A stretch of DNA of 64,000 nucleotides from Clytia hemisphaerica. Lineage: Eukaryota; Cnidaria; Hydrozoa; Leptothecata; Clytiidae. The position numbers and the translations under genes are program-made. The stretch is from contig CACVBU010000363.1 in NCBI GenBank assembly GCA_902728285.1, forward strand, positions 310,001 through 374,000, given 5' to 3'. This document shows, in pieces, positions 49,001 through 59,428 of this stretch. How positions within the stretch are numbered: position 1 is the stretch's first letter; every line of letters starts with the position of its first letter. The notes beneath the pieces were generated by a model that saw nothing but the letters and a program-made list of their open reading frames with translations, was not told the DNA's origin and did not search any database.

Positions 49001-52000
49001 TATTCTCAACCTAGTGTCATCAATTAATTGAAATTAGTTTGATACATCCGAAAACAGGCTCAGGGATGCTTAGGTCGAATTTTTTTAATAAGGCTGAAAA
49101 AATGGTTGAGGGATGCTTATATCCAAAGAAAAAAATTAGGGAAATACTGAAAAGCCTTAAAATTCCAGCCAAAAAAAGTCAAAATCAAGAAAAAACATTT
49201 TTCGTAGGCCCAAGTAATGCTTGCCATATGCTTGCTTAATTTCCCCCATATCTGAGCCTAGATATGCTTACAAGTGCAATGCTTATAAAAAAACATGTAT
49301 CATATCGTCACTATTGGGTACAACTGAAGAGTGTAAATGCCAAATTGCGTGTTTAATGAATTCTTAATAGTTACCTTATCCCATATTTGGAAGCTCTTAC
49401 CTCCTTTCTTTCCATAATTATTAAATTGAGGCTTAAAAGCGTTCCGTTATATGAATCAATTTTGTGTATTTTTCAGAATGGTCAGTATCTCGGCAGCCGC
49501 TGCATCGCCGCCATCTTCAATAGCGTTCCGTTATTTACAACGTGTCGCATTAATGAACGATCCCAAATGGAATAACGGACACTATTATGATGGATTGTTC
49601 CCGACTGATGGTACAAGACTAGCAAGGTTTGTCTTTCTAACATTATCGGGTAACGACTGTTCAATTGAAGTTTTATAGTGTTTACACGCTTGTAAATAGC
49701 TGCCCCCCCTTGACACCCGACCTCGCGGCATTCTCATAATGTAATTCATATAAAAAGAATACATTCTCTAAAGTTATATACTTTTCCCCAGAAGGTTATA
49801 TATATTCTCATGCGAGACCTGATTGTTTTACGGGCCCGAACGACCCTGCAATTCTAAAAATCGAAATAAAAATAAAATTGATTTTGGTAGTATATTTTTA
49901 TTTTCATTGCTTTACATACTGCCAAATTTTTAAGATTTTGGTAGTTTTTCCAAGGTTTTGAGAATTTTATGTTCAATTTTTCATTTTATTCACGAATTCG
50001 ACCTTTTTGTGTCTTTTTATATCTATTTCGCATTTTTTGTTAAGAAGTAGTAGTTTTTGCTGCCTTTTCAGGAGATTTTATTGGTGAAATTCTTCTTTTG
50101 TTTTTATTCTTTTTGCCGACCGACCGACCCTCTTTTTTGGGTAGCTTGGCCCGTAAAAAAACAAATTAAATTGGCTTCATACAACATATAATACTTTTCC
50201 CCAGAAAAATTGCAACATTAACATACAGAAGTGGTCCAGAATGGGAGAAGCGATTCAAAACAGAGAAGATCAATCACCCTGATGCTGTGCTACCTCGCTA
50301 TCACGAACCTGAATTTCTTATTGAAGATTATATTCGACACCAGGTGAGCATGTTAAACTTGTTTCGAACGCGTTCCTTGTAATACAATTCCAAGGGGAAT
50401 GGGGGTAATCTAAAAAAAATTGATATGAAGAAAAATTCTCATGACTTCTGAGATAGCTTTTAGTCAATAATTTCGTTTTTCCTTTAAACGAAATATATTT
50501 AGTACTTTGAGAATCGAATACTTTAATGGGATAAATTTATGCGGGAAATAAATTTCGCGGATTTTGGCGTCATCCGCGAAATTAAGTCCCAATGGAGATT
50601 TTGATTATCCGCGAAATATTATCAAACAAAACTAAAAAAATGTCAAATAAATACTTTTTGAATGTTTACTGGCATCACAGAGGCGCTAATCATGCGTATT
50701 TCAACAACCAAATTGCATGATTCGACAGTAAAAGGCACAAAATCGTGAAAATATTTAACCCAATAGTGCCATTCGCGATAATTAAGTCCCCTTGAAAACT
50801 TAGAATCTTGCGGATGTGCTCAACCGCAAAATTTTATCTACGCGAAAATTAATCCTATTAATGTAGTGATTTTGATGCTAGATCAAATGTCCATCAATGT
50901 GGTGTGAAGCAGAAAGTTTCTTGCCAGAGCATGAAGCTCGAAGACAACCAAAAGTAACCAAAAGTAAGTATGGTTCGAAGGTTTTATAAATTGTTTTGGT
51001 ATTATACTTCTCATTTTAGGGTGAAACCTTCATGGCGAAAACAAAGTTCGACCCAAACAGTTTGATTTATTTATCAAAGGTATATTTTTAGTATCATTGG
51101 GCTATAATATTGAAGAATAAGTTTATCCCCATGTTGAGGAGGTCATCTTTTCCGTCCAGGGGCGGGGGTGCCTCAAAAACTTGCCAAAAACTCAGATGGT
51201 GTCTCATAATTTGAAACATAGTTTCCTAGGTGGTTCAAACCCCCCTATATAATCAAACCCCCTAAAGGCCAACTCCCCTATATAAATTTCTCAGACCCTC
51301 CCCTTAATAACAGAGGTCGTGAACCCTGAGATCAGATTTTTGACTGAGAATGACACTGAAAATGATAAATTTATTTGGTAAACAATTTTGAAACCCGGGG
51401 GGGGGTACCCTATATAACCATACCCCCAAAAGGCCAAAGCCCCCTAATAATTGAGACTTTTTCAACCCCCCCCTTACAGGGTTGTCTGAGAAATTGAAGA
51501 CCCCCCCCCCTAAACATATGGGGGGATGAAACTATGCTGAAAGTCATTACGAAATTGTTTCTTGATCTTGTTCACTAGGCTGCTGATTTGTTTGACATGT
51601 CGAATGGTTTTCAAAATTTGGAAGAAAGTTTTGCAAGAATCAAATGCCCTTCCCTTGTACGTGTCATGACATTTTTCAATGAGCAAAATTTCCATTCTAA
51701 AAATATTCAAATTATGAGTTTTCCCGTATTTATTCACGCCTTACTAAGTTACTGATCGGCATCCCAAAAGACGAAAAGAATACTCAAATCTCTCTGGTTC
51801 AAATTTCTATTATTCAGATCTTTCTGTAATTCGAATTAAAATAATGGTCCTCTTAGCTGGAAAGTGGTTTTAATATTTCTCTGTATAGTTCGAATCTTTC
51901 TCTAATTCGAATAAGATTTTTGGTCCCCTGAAGATCGAATTAGGTATCATAGTCAACTGTTAGCTTCAATTTAACATGCGACCGTGGCATATTAAATCAA

Positions 52001-53234
52001 TTGAATTTTCTTTTTCAGATAATGGGAGCAACTTCAGACATACTATATCCAATAACCAAACAAAAAGAAATGGCTGACCTCATAGAAAAAGGAGGTAAGA
52101 ACTGTCATAACAACTAAGCCAAATCTAGGAAATTCGGGGAAAATCTTTTTTTTTTGAATATCCCATACCCCATTGTGTTATTTGATCTGATTTGGCTTGT
52201 AGAATAAACCCGAAATCGTCCACGATCAGTAGCGTCGGCTGATTTTTTCGGGGGTCGCTGGAATACAAAGGGTGCAAAAAGACGCCTCTGATTACTAATT
52301 TCGGCACTCCTTTGCTCTTTTACACTTTAGATATGGTAGTTTTTGGCCTAAAAGAGAGAAAATACCCCAAAGTTTTCGTATAATCTTTTCAAAGATATTT
52401 ATGCTTCATAGGGAGGCGCCATAATCGAAATCTTTTAAAATTGCCTACCCACTTTGCCCGGATTTTAGTCGACCCACCACGCTAATGTCCACAATGAAAA
52501 TCTACAGTATTATGGCTTCATTATGAATTTTTTTCGTTGCTTCAAAACGTATCAATTTTCTGTGATCTTTCTCATCAGGTAATAAAGATGTATTATATTA
52601 TGCGGATGAAGGGTACTTTGGACACGATACTTTCTTGCTAGATGTCGAGGGTATGGGAATCAAAATGAAGGTGAGCACAATTTAAGTAACAGCAATCCCG
52701 CCCACGAAAAAACAAAAGGTTACATCTGTACCTTAAAGGTCTCAACAGAAAATGATTATCTCACAGACTCGGTGGAATTTTTTCAGCCAGTGGGGCTAAA
52801 AATAACGAACTGAAGCTCGATGGGAATTGATACTCCTATATTTTTTTGGCTGGGGATTTAAATTCCATTGTTTTCAAGTCAGAAAATCCAGGGGGGATTG
52901 GAAAAATGCCTAATATTTTGCAGTGAGGATTGGTTATTTCCATCGGGGACAAAAATGGAAGTATAGTTCCACTGATGAGGGACGATATTTTGCCAATTTT
53001 TCCGGTGGGAAGGGTTCCCAGTGGGTCTGCGAGAAAGCTGTGTTCTACAGTATGTGTGTTACTAATTTTTTCTCACTCTCGCCAAACTTTAAACTACACA
53101 CTCAAATTAGAAGTTCAGCATAAAAAGTCAAAGAATCTTACCATTCGAGAGAAATTTATAACCAAAAGAATATAAGCTGAGCTTCATCTTTACGTGTTTT
53201 ATCATCTGTTTTATAGGAATTTTTAGAAGCCTGA
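43079..53234 (+). CDS. MetX/Cys2-type homoserine or serine O-acyltransferase, 13 exons
   Basis: Alpha/beta-hydrolase that transfers an acyl group to the hydroxyl of homoserine or serine in methionine/cysteine synthesis. Exons: 43079-43230, 44050-44269, 45303-45421, 46917-46950, 48472-48558, 48902-48981, 49477-49626, 50205-50343, 51020-51079, 51579-51656, 52019-52094, 52579-52670, 53217-53234; all joins keep frame, giving 434 aa. Family marks: [38 protein letters not shown], nucleophile elbow GASLGG (Ser212), [12 protein letters not shown], then Asp380 in TSDILYP and His414 in GHDTFL, so the triad is complete. Residues 1-50 are rich in Arg, Ser and Thr with no acidic residue in the first 30, as in a mitochondrial presequence. 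TYRSGPEW and [15 protein letters not shown] resemble the fungal serine-acyltransferase branch more than classical homoserine acetyltransferases; substrate and acyl donor cannot be read from sequence. Such genes are absent from most animals. Confidence 0.92.
45563..45759. mobile_element. Hairpin MITE, family C copy 1 (MetX-like gene, intron 3)
   Basis: The ends TTTTTTTTATAAGAAC and GTTCTTGTAAAAAAACGTG are inverted, extended by CATACATG/CGTGTATG. Related copies are at 47483-47705 and 60260-60472. Confidence 0.8.
45885..46690. repeat. GGGGGTACC repeat region in MetX-like intron 3
   Basis: TTTGGGGGTACCT words occur in a left block (45905-45995) and a right block (46585-46680). Between them, many copies of a loose CCCTTGAAA(T/C) word recur. 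It seems to be one composite mobile repeat; no coding sense. Confidence 0.65.
47002..47371. mobile_element. MITE with ACTTTAATCGGATTAA ends, family D copy 1
   Basis: The ends ACTTTAATCGGATTAA and TTAATCCGATTAAAGT are inverted. Near the ends, TCGCGAAATT(T)AATC words recur several times. A diverged copy lies at 50519-50866. This one is in intron 4 of the MetX-like gene. Confidence 0.85.
47483..47705. mobile_element. Hairpin MITE, family C copy 2
   Basis: TTTTATAAGAACAAACTATA at the left and GTTCTTATGAAAAAATACG at the right are inverted; the interior repeats CTTCGCGGACTC and AAGAAC words seen in copy 1. Its right edge is 7 bp from the next element. Confidence 0.75.
47712..48336. mobile_element. 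Pogo-type MITE, 625 bp, TA target duplication
   Basis: The ends CAGTAAAACCTCTAATTA and TAATTAGAGGTTCCACTG are inverted and flanked by TA on each side. GCGGACAC words recur inside (for example TAATTAGCGGACA). The CAGTRRAACC terminus is typical of pogo/Tigger transposons. No transposase; the frame at 47881-48081 is not convincing. Confidence 0.85.
49814..50176. mobile_element. MITE, family E copy 1 (MetX-like intron 7)
   Basis: GCGAGACC and a CCCGAACGACCC block at the left face GACCGACCGACCC and AATTAAATTGGCTTC at the right, matching the better preserved copy at 62034-62337. It lies 28 bp upstream of exon 8. Confidence 0.65.
50519..50866. mobile_element. MITE, family D copy 2 (MetX-like intron 8)
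   Basis: The ends TACTTTAATGGGATAAATTT and AATTAATCCTATTAATGTAG are inverted, with internal CCGCGAAATTAAGTCCC words. Same family as 47002-47371, more diverged. Confidence 0.75.
51150..51530. repeat. C/G-tract repeat in MetX-like intron 9
   Basis: Two tandem, diverged copies carry a CCCCCTATATAA word and an AAAGGCCAA word near C- and G-runs. Same flavour as 40930-41160 but not clearly the same family. Confidence 0.6.
52765..53035. mobile_element. Inverted-repeat element, family B copy 2 (MetX-like intron 12)
   Basis: CTCACAGACTCGGTGGAATT at the left and TTCCCAGTGGGTCTGCGAG at the right match copy 1 at 33538. The interior AATCCAGGGGGGATTGG corresponds to the copy 1 interior. Confidence 0.75.
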
Positions 53235-53302
53235 TCACTACACCAAAAAACCTGCTAAAAACTCACACACAACAAAACAAGATGTAAACAAAACAAGATG
53301 TA

Positions 53303-53308
53303 AATAAA
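53303..53308 (+). terminator. Polyadenylation signal of the MetX-like gene
   Basis: AATAAA 69 bp after the stop codon; this would give a very short 3' UTR. A near-direct repeat AACAAAACAAGATGTAAA precedes it. Confidence 0.6.
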
Positions 53309-53319
53309 AGAATGATGGC

Positions 53320-54359
53320 ATCATTGTTTGTAAATAATGTACACAAAGATGTTTATGATAGACGCACCCAATCACAATTTCTAAAAAAATATTCACCGCA
53401 ACTCAATCTACAATACAACAACGCACTCAGGGTTTGATAATTTTTTTAAATTTTTTAATCTTTAACGTATGGTTCTCTTACCAAAACTTTTTACCCGTCA
53501 TGCACTTTTATATGTGATAATTCATGCACCAAAGGGGAAGGGGTAAAGAATAGGGTTCGAAATATTATTTTGTACCTTTTGTAGATAGTACCTCTTAAGA
53601 TTTACATTTTCTTGTAAAGATTTCTAGTGTCTACAGTTCTTTAATTAAGTTGAATGAGTGATGGACTCCTTCGGCTTACAGGGAAATCATAAATAAATGC
53701 CTAGTAAATGTTGCTATCAAAATATTTTTGCGTTCGGTTCGGTTTAAAAGATGACTTATCTTACCCCCAAGATCTACTTATGCATGGCTTTAAAAATTCA
53801 AACAAAGGGGTCTTCAAAACTATGTCTCAAGTCAGTCAGTATGATTCTTATGTTCTAATTCAAAGAACATTCAAACTTAGAAACAATAATAGAATTTTAT
53901 AAATTTGTATATTTTTATATTACATTTTCAAAAAATGATGAAAAATTGATATAACAATTTAATAAAAATAAAAGAAACATTTTGTTACTTAACTGCTACT
54001 AATTAGATTAGATACAAAATTGGGTGAAAAATTCTTTCAGAATTCTGAAGTTATTCGATGATATCATTGATAAAAAAATAAAAAAATTCTGTTATTTAAC
54101 ATTTGAAAGTCGATCTTACTACCCATTTTTAATACCAAAGTAAGGTGTATTTCTAGTCAATGCCGCCCTATTACCCAGCTGACAAATAACGTTGTTTTAA
54201 AGGGCTATCTAATGTTAACAACGTCCTTATAAAATTAAATGAACGTTGAAATGACGCCAATGCCGCCCTAATAACACTACCCGTCCATCATGCATCGATA
54301 CCAACCACTCAGTTTGATTATTGAAAATTATACGAATTTTAAAGTCAAATCAATACAAT
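53320..54359. other. Intergenic stretch between convergent genes
   Basis: AT-rich. The word AATGCCGCCCTA occurs twice (54161 and 54261). No gene is supported; it must hold the 3' end of the minus-strand TPR gene. Confidence 0.5.
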
Positions 54360-57193
54360 TTACTTTTTCTTTCGCTTGAATTTACTGAAACGTCCTTTCT
54401 TTTTGTCACCGCCCTCGCCGCCCTCTCCTCCACCCTCTTCGTCATCATCATCACCGCCCAAGTTGACGTAACCTTCATCTTCACTACCACTCTCATCATC
54501 AGCCAGATCTTCAAGGATTTTCAAATTCTCTCGTAATTGGTCCATTAACATTTCGTAATAACTAAAAAGTGATACATGGAAAAAAGTGGAAAGTAGCTGA
54601 GATGAATTAAATATGCATTTATTTGAACCATCCCTAGTCTTGAGTAAACGGTTCTTGACAGGAGATTTATCAGGCCCGGCGAAAGTGGGAAGACTGGGGA
54701 GTCTCCAGCCTCCTCACTTTTGCGTAAATGAGAAGTTTTTCACAAATTCCTAGTGAACTTTATCTCATTTCGAGCCTTCAGCATTACGGTCGTTCCGCCG
54801 GGCCTGTTTATACTCTAATTAGACGATTTCTTCCCATTTTTACAATTTTGAAACATCCTTAGTCTAGAATATATGGTTCTTGACATGACATTTATATTGT
54901 AATTCCAATTTTGAACCATCCTTATTTAAATCATTACGCGCTTGATAGGCAAGATGTAACCCTATTCCAGACTGATTTGATCAACACAAGAAGCTCCCAA
55001 AAGCCTGAATTAGGGGGAAATCACTTATGACGCATACCCGGTGACCCCCTATATTATTTCAGGATCATTATATGTACCCTAGTAAGTTTGTACAAACGGT
55101 TTAACCTTTCCACCACGCTGTTTTTTATATTTTCACGCTGTCCCCCCGCAACATTTTTTGACAAAATGGACATGTTCGGTTATTTTGTCATAACTCAAGA
55201 ACTAGAAATCTTTTGATAAAAAAATAGCTATCCCTGAAAAGCTAATTGAATTCTGCAGCTTTTAGGTTGGGTACCAATCCAAATAAAATACTCCAACTAA
55301 AATTTTAGCTCCACATTTACCAAAATATTTTTTTTCATTTTTCGATAATGTCACTTTTTTGGTATTTTTCACTTCATATGCAAAAAAAAGTGGGGGAAGT
55401 TTAATTTTTAAAATCTTTATTATCTTATCGTTATATCCTTACTCCTGAAGCCATATACCAAAAATTAGCATCCAAAAAACATTATAGTGCTCACAATGGC
55501 TTTCCAAACATCAGTCACTTTTCTCAGAAACCAGTGTTTTTCCGTCCGCCGTCCGCCATTTTGAATCAGTGTTTTTCTTCGAAAAGTGCTGACTCACCAC
55601 GTGATCATAATATTACATCATTATATATCAACGGAAAACTTAGACTCTCTACTTTCTTTTACTTCTTTTTTGAACGATTACCAAGCAAGCCAATAAAAGA
55701 TATGGCGTGAGAAAAACGTGTCTATCAAATTGCGTACATGTACGGCATTCGGAATGTATCAAGGACGTATATGTACGGCATTCGGGGTCAAAAGGTTCAG
55801 GTAAAATAATAACGCGATAGTTGAATGGTTAACAGAGTGATTACTCTATAGCTGATTGGTTTAAAAAAACTCCATATTTCATTGGTTAAAAAAGCTTTTT
55901 TTCGTTATTTGATTGGTTAAAAAAAGATTTTTTCGATATTTGATTTGTTAAAGAAAACTTACTCGATAGCTGATTGGTTAAAAGAAAACTTACTCGATAG
56001 CTGATTGGTTAGAAAAGAATTACTCGATATTTGATTGGTTAAAAGAAGACTTACTCGATAGCTGATTGGTGGTCATGTAAAGTGTGATACATGGCCGCGA
56101 TGCAAGCACATGATTTAACTAAGCCATCCTGATCTTCAAGTTGTTTTGCTAATTCCAATCTATCTTTCTGATATTGTATGGCTTTCTCAAAGTCCATCGT
56201 CATTTCATAAATATTTGCCATGTTGTTATAGAGACGTGACATGCCCCAACGGTTGTTCATCTTTTTACAAATATCCAAGGATAAATCGTAACGTTCCAAT
56301 GCCTCTGATAATTTCCATTGCAACTTTAGTAGAACACCTTTAAAAAAAAGAAGGTTTTCAAATTATGCGATGTACTATCTTAACATAAGGTTGTGGATTT
56401 AACGATCAAATTTTCTCTTGTAGATGATAACTGCCATCATAGTATGGTAACCATGGCCCCCGGCGTGCGAATCGAATTGAAGGGGCCAAAAATATTTTCG
56501 ATTTTTTACCCTTATTTCACCCCTCTTAAACGGTATATATAAGATTTTTAAAGTAAAAAAAAATTACTTTGCAAAATTTTTTTGGGGGGGGGGCATGGTA
56601 ACAATTCAAAATGAAAACACCGTAGACTTAAAACCGCTTATATATTATTTTCATCTTCAATTATTTTCTTCATTTTCTATTCCACTCACAAATATATTTT
56701 CAAAAATCACAAAACTATGATTCAAAGTCTAATAAAAGTTACTCTTTTTATTTTCTTTAGTTTTTTTTGTAACATAACCTAAAGTATACCTAGATTATTG
56801 CTACAGAAAAAGAACTTAGCCGAAAATTTGTAGCATACCAATATTGCCATGGGCCATTCTTTGTTGTTCCAAATCTTTCAATTCTTCACCCATATTCAAC
56901 TGAATCTCATAATTCTCTCGAGCTTTCTCAAAATTCCCTAATTTGAAAAATGCGGTACCTAGTGTCCCGTAAATCATGACCTGCTCTTTTTCTGTTTTCT
57001 CGTGTTGCTGGCAATCCCGTAAATGTTTGTTTAGATATTTGACTTTTTTTTTTAGTACATCTTTTGTTTCGGCTTCCGGTAAAAAACGGTATGCTTTTGC
57101 ATCGTTGTCAACCTTTTCATATACCATTTTGCTGACTTCAGCAATAAGTTTCTTAAAATTAGCCACCATATTTGAAAATTGATTTGTCTTCAA
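54360..57193 (-). CDS. TPR-repeat protein, 279 aa, three exons
   Basis: Exons (minus strand): 57193-56839, 56337-56055, 54561-54360; phases match at both joins, giving 279 aa. After an N-terminal helix, tetratricopeptide repeats are visible: YGTLGTAFFKLGNFEKARENY, broken here as YGTLGTAFFKLG and NFEKARENY, then HGNIGVLLKLQWKLSEALERY in two parts, LYNNMANIYEMTMDFEKAIQY, and CIAAMYHTLHDHQSAIDYYE. TPR domains are protein-interaction scaffolds. The C-terminus is an acidic Gly/Asp/Glu stretch ending in a basic FSKFKRKKK tail. The layout (TPRs then an acidic stretch) resembles the first part of some TPR adaptors, but I cannot name an orthologue. The start is the first in-frame ATG I can see. Confidence 0.85.
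54671..54806. mobile_element. Small inverted-repeat element, hAT-like ends (TPR gene intron 2)
   Basis: The ends CAGGCCCGGCGAAA and TTCCGCCGGGCCTG are inverted over 136 bp. TTTAT flanks both sides (54666-54670 and 54807-54811), a possible target duplication although hAT elements usually make 8 bp. Confidence 0.7.
55810..56075. repeat. ~30-bp minisatellite that includes the exon 2 splice donor of the TPR gene
   Basis: About nine units of TTACTCGATAGCTGATTGGT plus an A-rich spacer. The last unit (56051-56070) is the end of TPR exon 2 with its donor: on the minus strand it reads CAGCTATCGA then GTAAGT. Units at about 55949 and 55989 carry the same exon-end and GTAAGT, and more diverged units have GTAAT or lose it. 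Confidence 0.85.
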
Positions 57194-58380
57194 TTTCTCT
57201 CAATTTAACTTTCACTGTTCTTCTAACTTTTTCAAAATATTTTGTTGTTTTCTACCACACTTGCCTGTTAAATCATTAAAAAATTCTTTTTCTATTGGAA
57301 ATTGAAATCAGCTACTAGATATTATTCATTTATACAATTATCAATTATCAATTAGAATAATCAGATTCCATTTTCAAACACACACATTCAGTATAAATAC
57401 AAAAAAAGTTTTAATTAAACTTTAACTCTTATTAGCATAGTGCTATACAGCGTGTCCGCAAAAATCCCGCAAAAAAGGAACAAAATTATTAATGTTTGAA
57501 AAAGTTCTCAAAACCTTTGCTTTACAGGACTTTACTCGATCACTGTACAAGTCTTTGTTCATTCTAAAGTTATCCACTTTTAAAAGCCCTTTATATTACT
57601 TTTTCCAAAAAAAAATCCATAATCATGTTCTCGTGGGAACAGTGTTTTGTATGAAGGTAAGTTCCAAAAGTGCCAAGAATGACAGATTCACCACATTTTT
57701 TTTATTTGGCATTTATGTTTCAAAAATTTTGCCCCAATTGCCAAATTTTTGCCAAAATAATTGGTAACCAGGGCAAAATCGGCATATTTTGAAGTCAATC
57801 GAATTGGCTGATGGTATATGATATGGAATAAATCATGGGGATTTTCATTTTTGTGAATCCTGTTCCGTATTTTATCCAACCCGCTGTAAACGAGTTTTTG
57901 CATTGATTCTCAGACGTAAAATTATGACTTTTGATTTTCTTTTACTTGCTTTACGCTTAACATTGTGTATACTAGTTTATAAAATTCCAAATATATAAAA
58001 ATATAAAAATTATTAAAGTGAATTATAATATTATTAATAAAATACGAAGAAAATAAGTTAGTAAAAAAGAGCAAATTTTCAGGGAACTCCTTAAAATTTC
58101 TGGTCAAAGAACTGTTATATTACACCCAAATAATTTATTACGCCTGTCATTAATAAGGACTAGCTGGTTTTAGCTGAGACACTAGAAGATGAGTACTTTT
58201 ATCTATTTCTAAAATTTATAGCTTGATTTCTTCTCAATTTGCTTTTAGGTTTCAGTCAAAATTTAGCCCTATGTTCCTAAAAAAAAAGTCTGTATATTTT
58301 ATTATAAGAAATTCTTTAGTTGATATTGAGTATCCTTTCGAGTAAACAAAATTGATTGGTATAAGCAATATAATATTTAC
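57194..58380. other. Upstream region of the TPR gene
   Basis: AT-rich. ACAGCGTGTCCGCAAAAATCC at 57449 resembles half of the mariner-like terminus found at 58389. No gene is supported. Confidence 0.5.
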
Positions 58381-58388
58381 AATTTTTA

Positions 58389-58628
58389 CAGTGTGTCCCG
58401 AAAAAAGCTGACTAATCTTTATGCAAAGTAAAATCCACAAAACGCATTACCTAAATTGGGTTTAAAATAATTGAAATAATATTACAGTTCTCTTTGTAAT
58501 CAATAGATGTTCCATTCCCAAGATGATCGAATAGCTTTTTGAGATGGAAATGTTAAGTAACAATTTGGCATAAATTAGGAGGGTTTTACTTTATATAAAA
58601 AATTTTCCACTTTTTTCGGGACACACTG
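58389..58628. mobile_element. Mariner-type MITE, 240 bp, TA target duplication
   Basis: The ends CAGTGTGTCCCGAAAAAAG and CTTTTTTCGGGACACACTG are perfect 19-bp inverted repeats save for one or two bases, flanked by TA on both sides (58387 and 58629). The terminus is typical of mariner-like elements. No transposase. Confidence 0.9.
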
Positions 58629-58863
58629 TATACCCTAATGACAATTTTTCTGTTGAAATCCTCCCCCTACTTGTTGTTCAAAACATAACATATAGGATTG
58701 CTAAACTTTCTCATTCTGAGAGAAATATTTTTGGCTCATTTCCGAGATCCTTTCGCTGTTTTTTATGGGCATACCGACAAATTCTTCTTTGACCGCCTAT
58801 CAAGTGGAAGCTACTTTGGTGCCTACCCAGAACGTTGGTCCTTTTCCTTTGTTATAGTGGCAA

Positions 58864-59030
58864 TGCACCTTTTCGACCTTAGCGCGGTCAAGCGCGTGCT
58901 ACTTTATTATCAAATTATCCCCCTACCTAAACTCGATCCAATCTTTTTTTTGCACCTTTTTCTATTGTCTATAGACGTGCAAAAAAAAGACTTGGACGGC
59001 AATTGGCAGCTACGGTCGAAAAGGTGTATA
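58864..59030. mobile_element. Hairpin MITE, family A copy 2
   Basis: TGCACCTTTTCGACC and GGTCGAAAAGGTGTA are inverted; the interior AATTATCCCCCTA and AAACTCGATC match the copy at 29337 in reverse orientation. A second inner hairpin, GCACCTTTTT / AAAAAAAAGAC, suggests an insertion within it. The 117-codon frame here is spurious. Confidence 0.8.
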
Positions 59031-59428
59031 GGAAAGTTTTCCCGGGAATGAGAAAGCTTACTCATTCTACGGTACCGGATAGAACGTTCGCGTGTTGCTT
59101 TGTCTGTCCATTAAACAGGATCTAAGAATCAGCTCTGGTTAAATCGATTTACCGCCATCTTTCCTTTTTTGTTGTCATGTCAAATACATGTCTTGCTCCT
59201 CATATGAGCGACAATAATAATCTCTGTAATACTGTCAGCCATATATCTATATTACTTTTAATCCTGGTTTCGACCTTTGTTCGTTTCTTTTAAAATTACT
59301 ATTTTCCATCCACGAACAATCAATTCTGTCCGAAGCTGTCATCCAACATTCATACCTTATACAGTCCATATAAAGTATTTCATCATTTTCATGCACGATG
59401 TATGCATATTGATGCTAACTTGCAAAGC

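Noticed and set aside
50878..50965. Extra exon of the MetX-like gene between exons 8 and 9
   Set aside because: Acceptor- and donor-like words exist, but joining exon 8 directly to 51020 restores the family sequence (RHQ then GETF) without it.
58698..59051. 117-codon plus-strand frame
   Set aside because: It spans a hairpin MITE (58864-59030) and has no motif or splice context.
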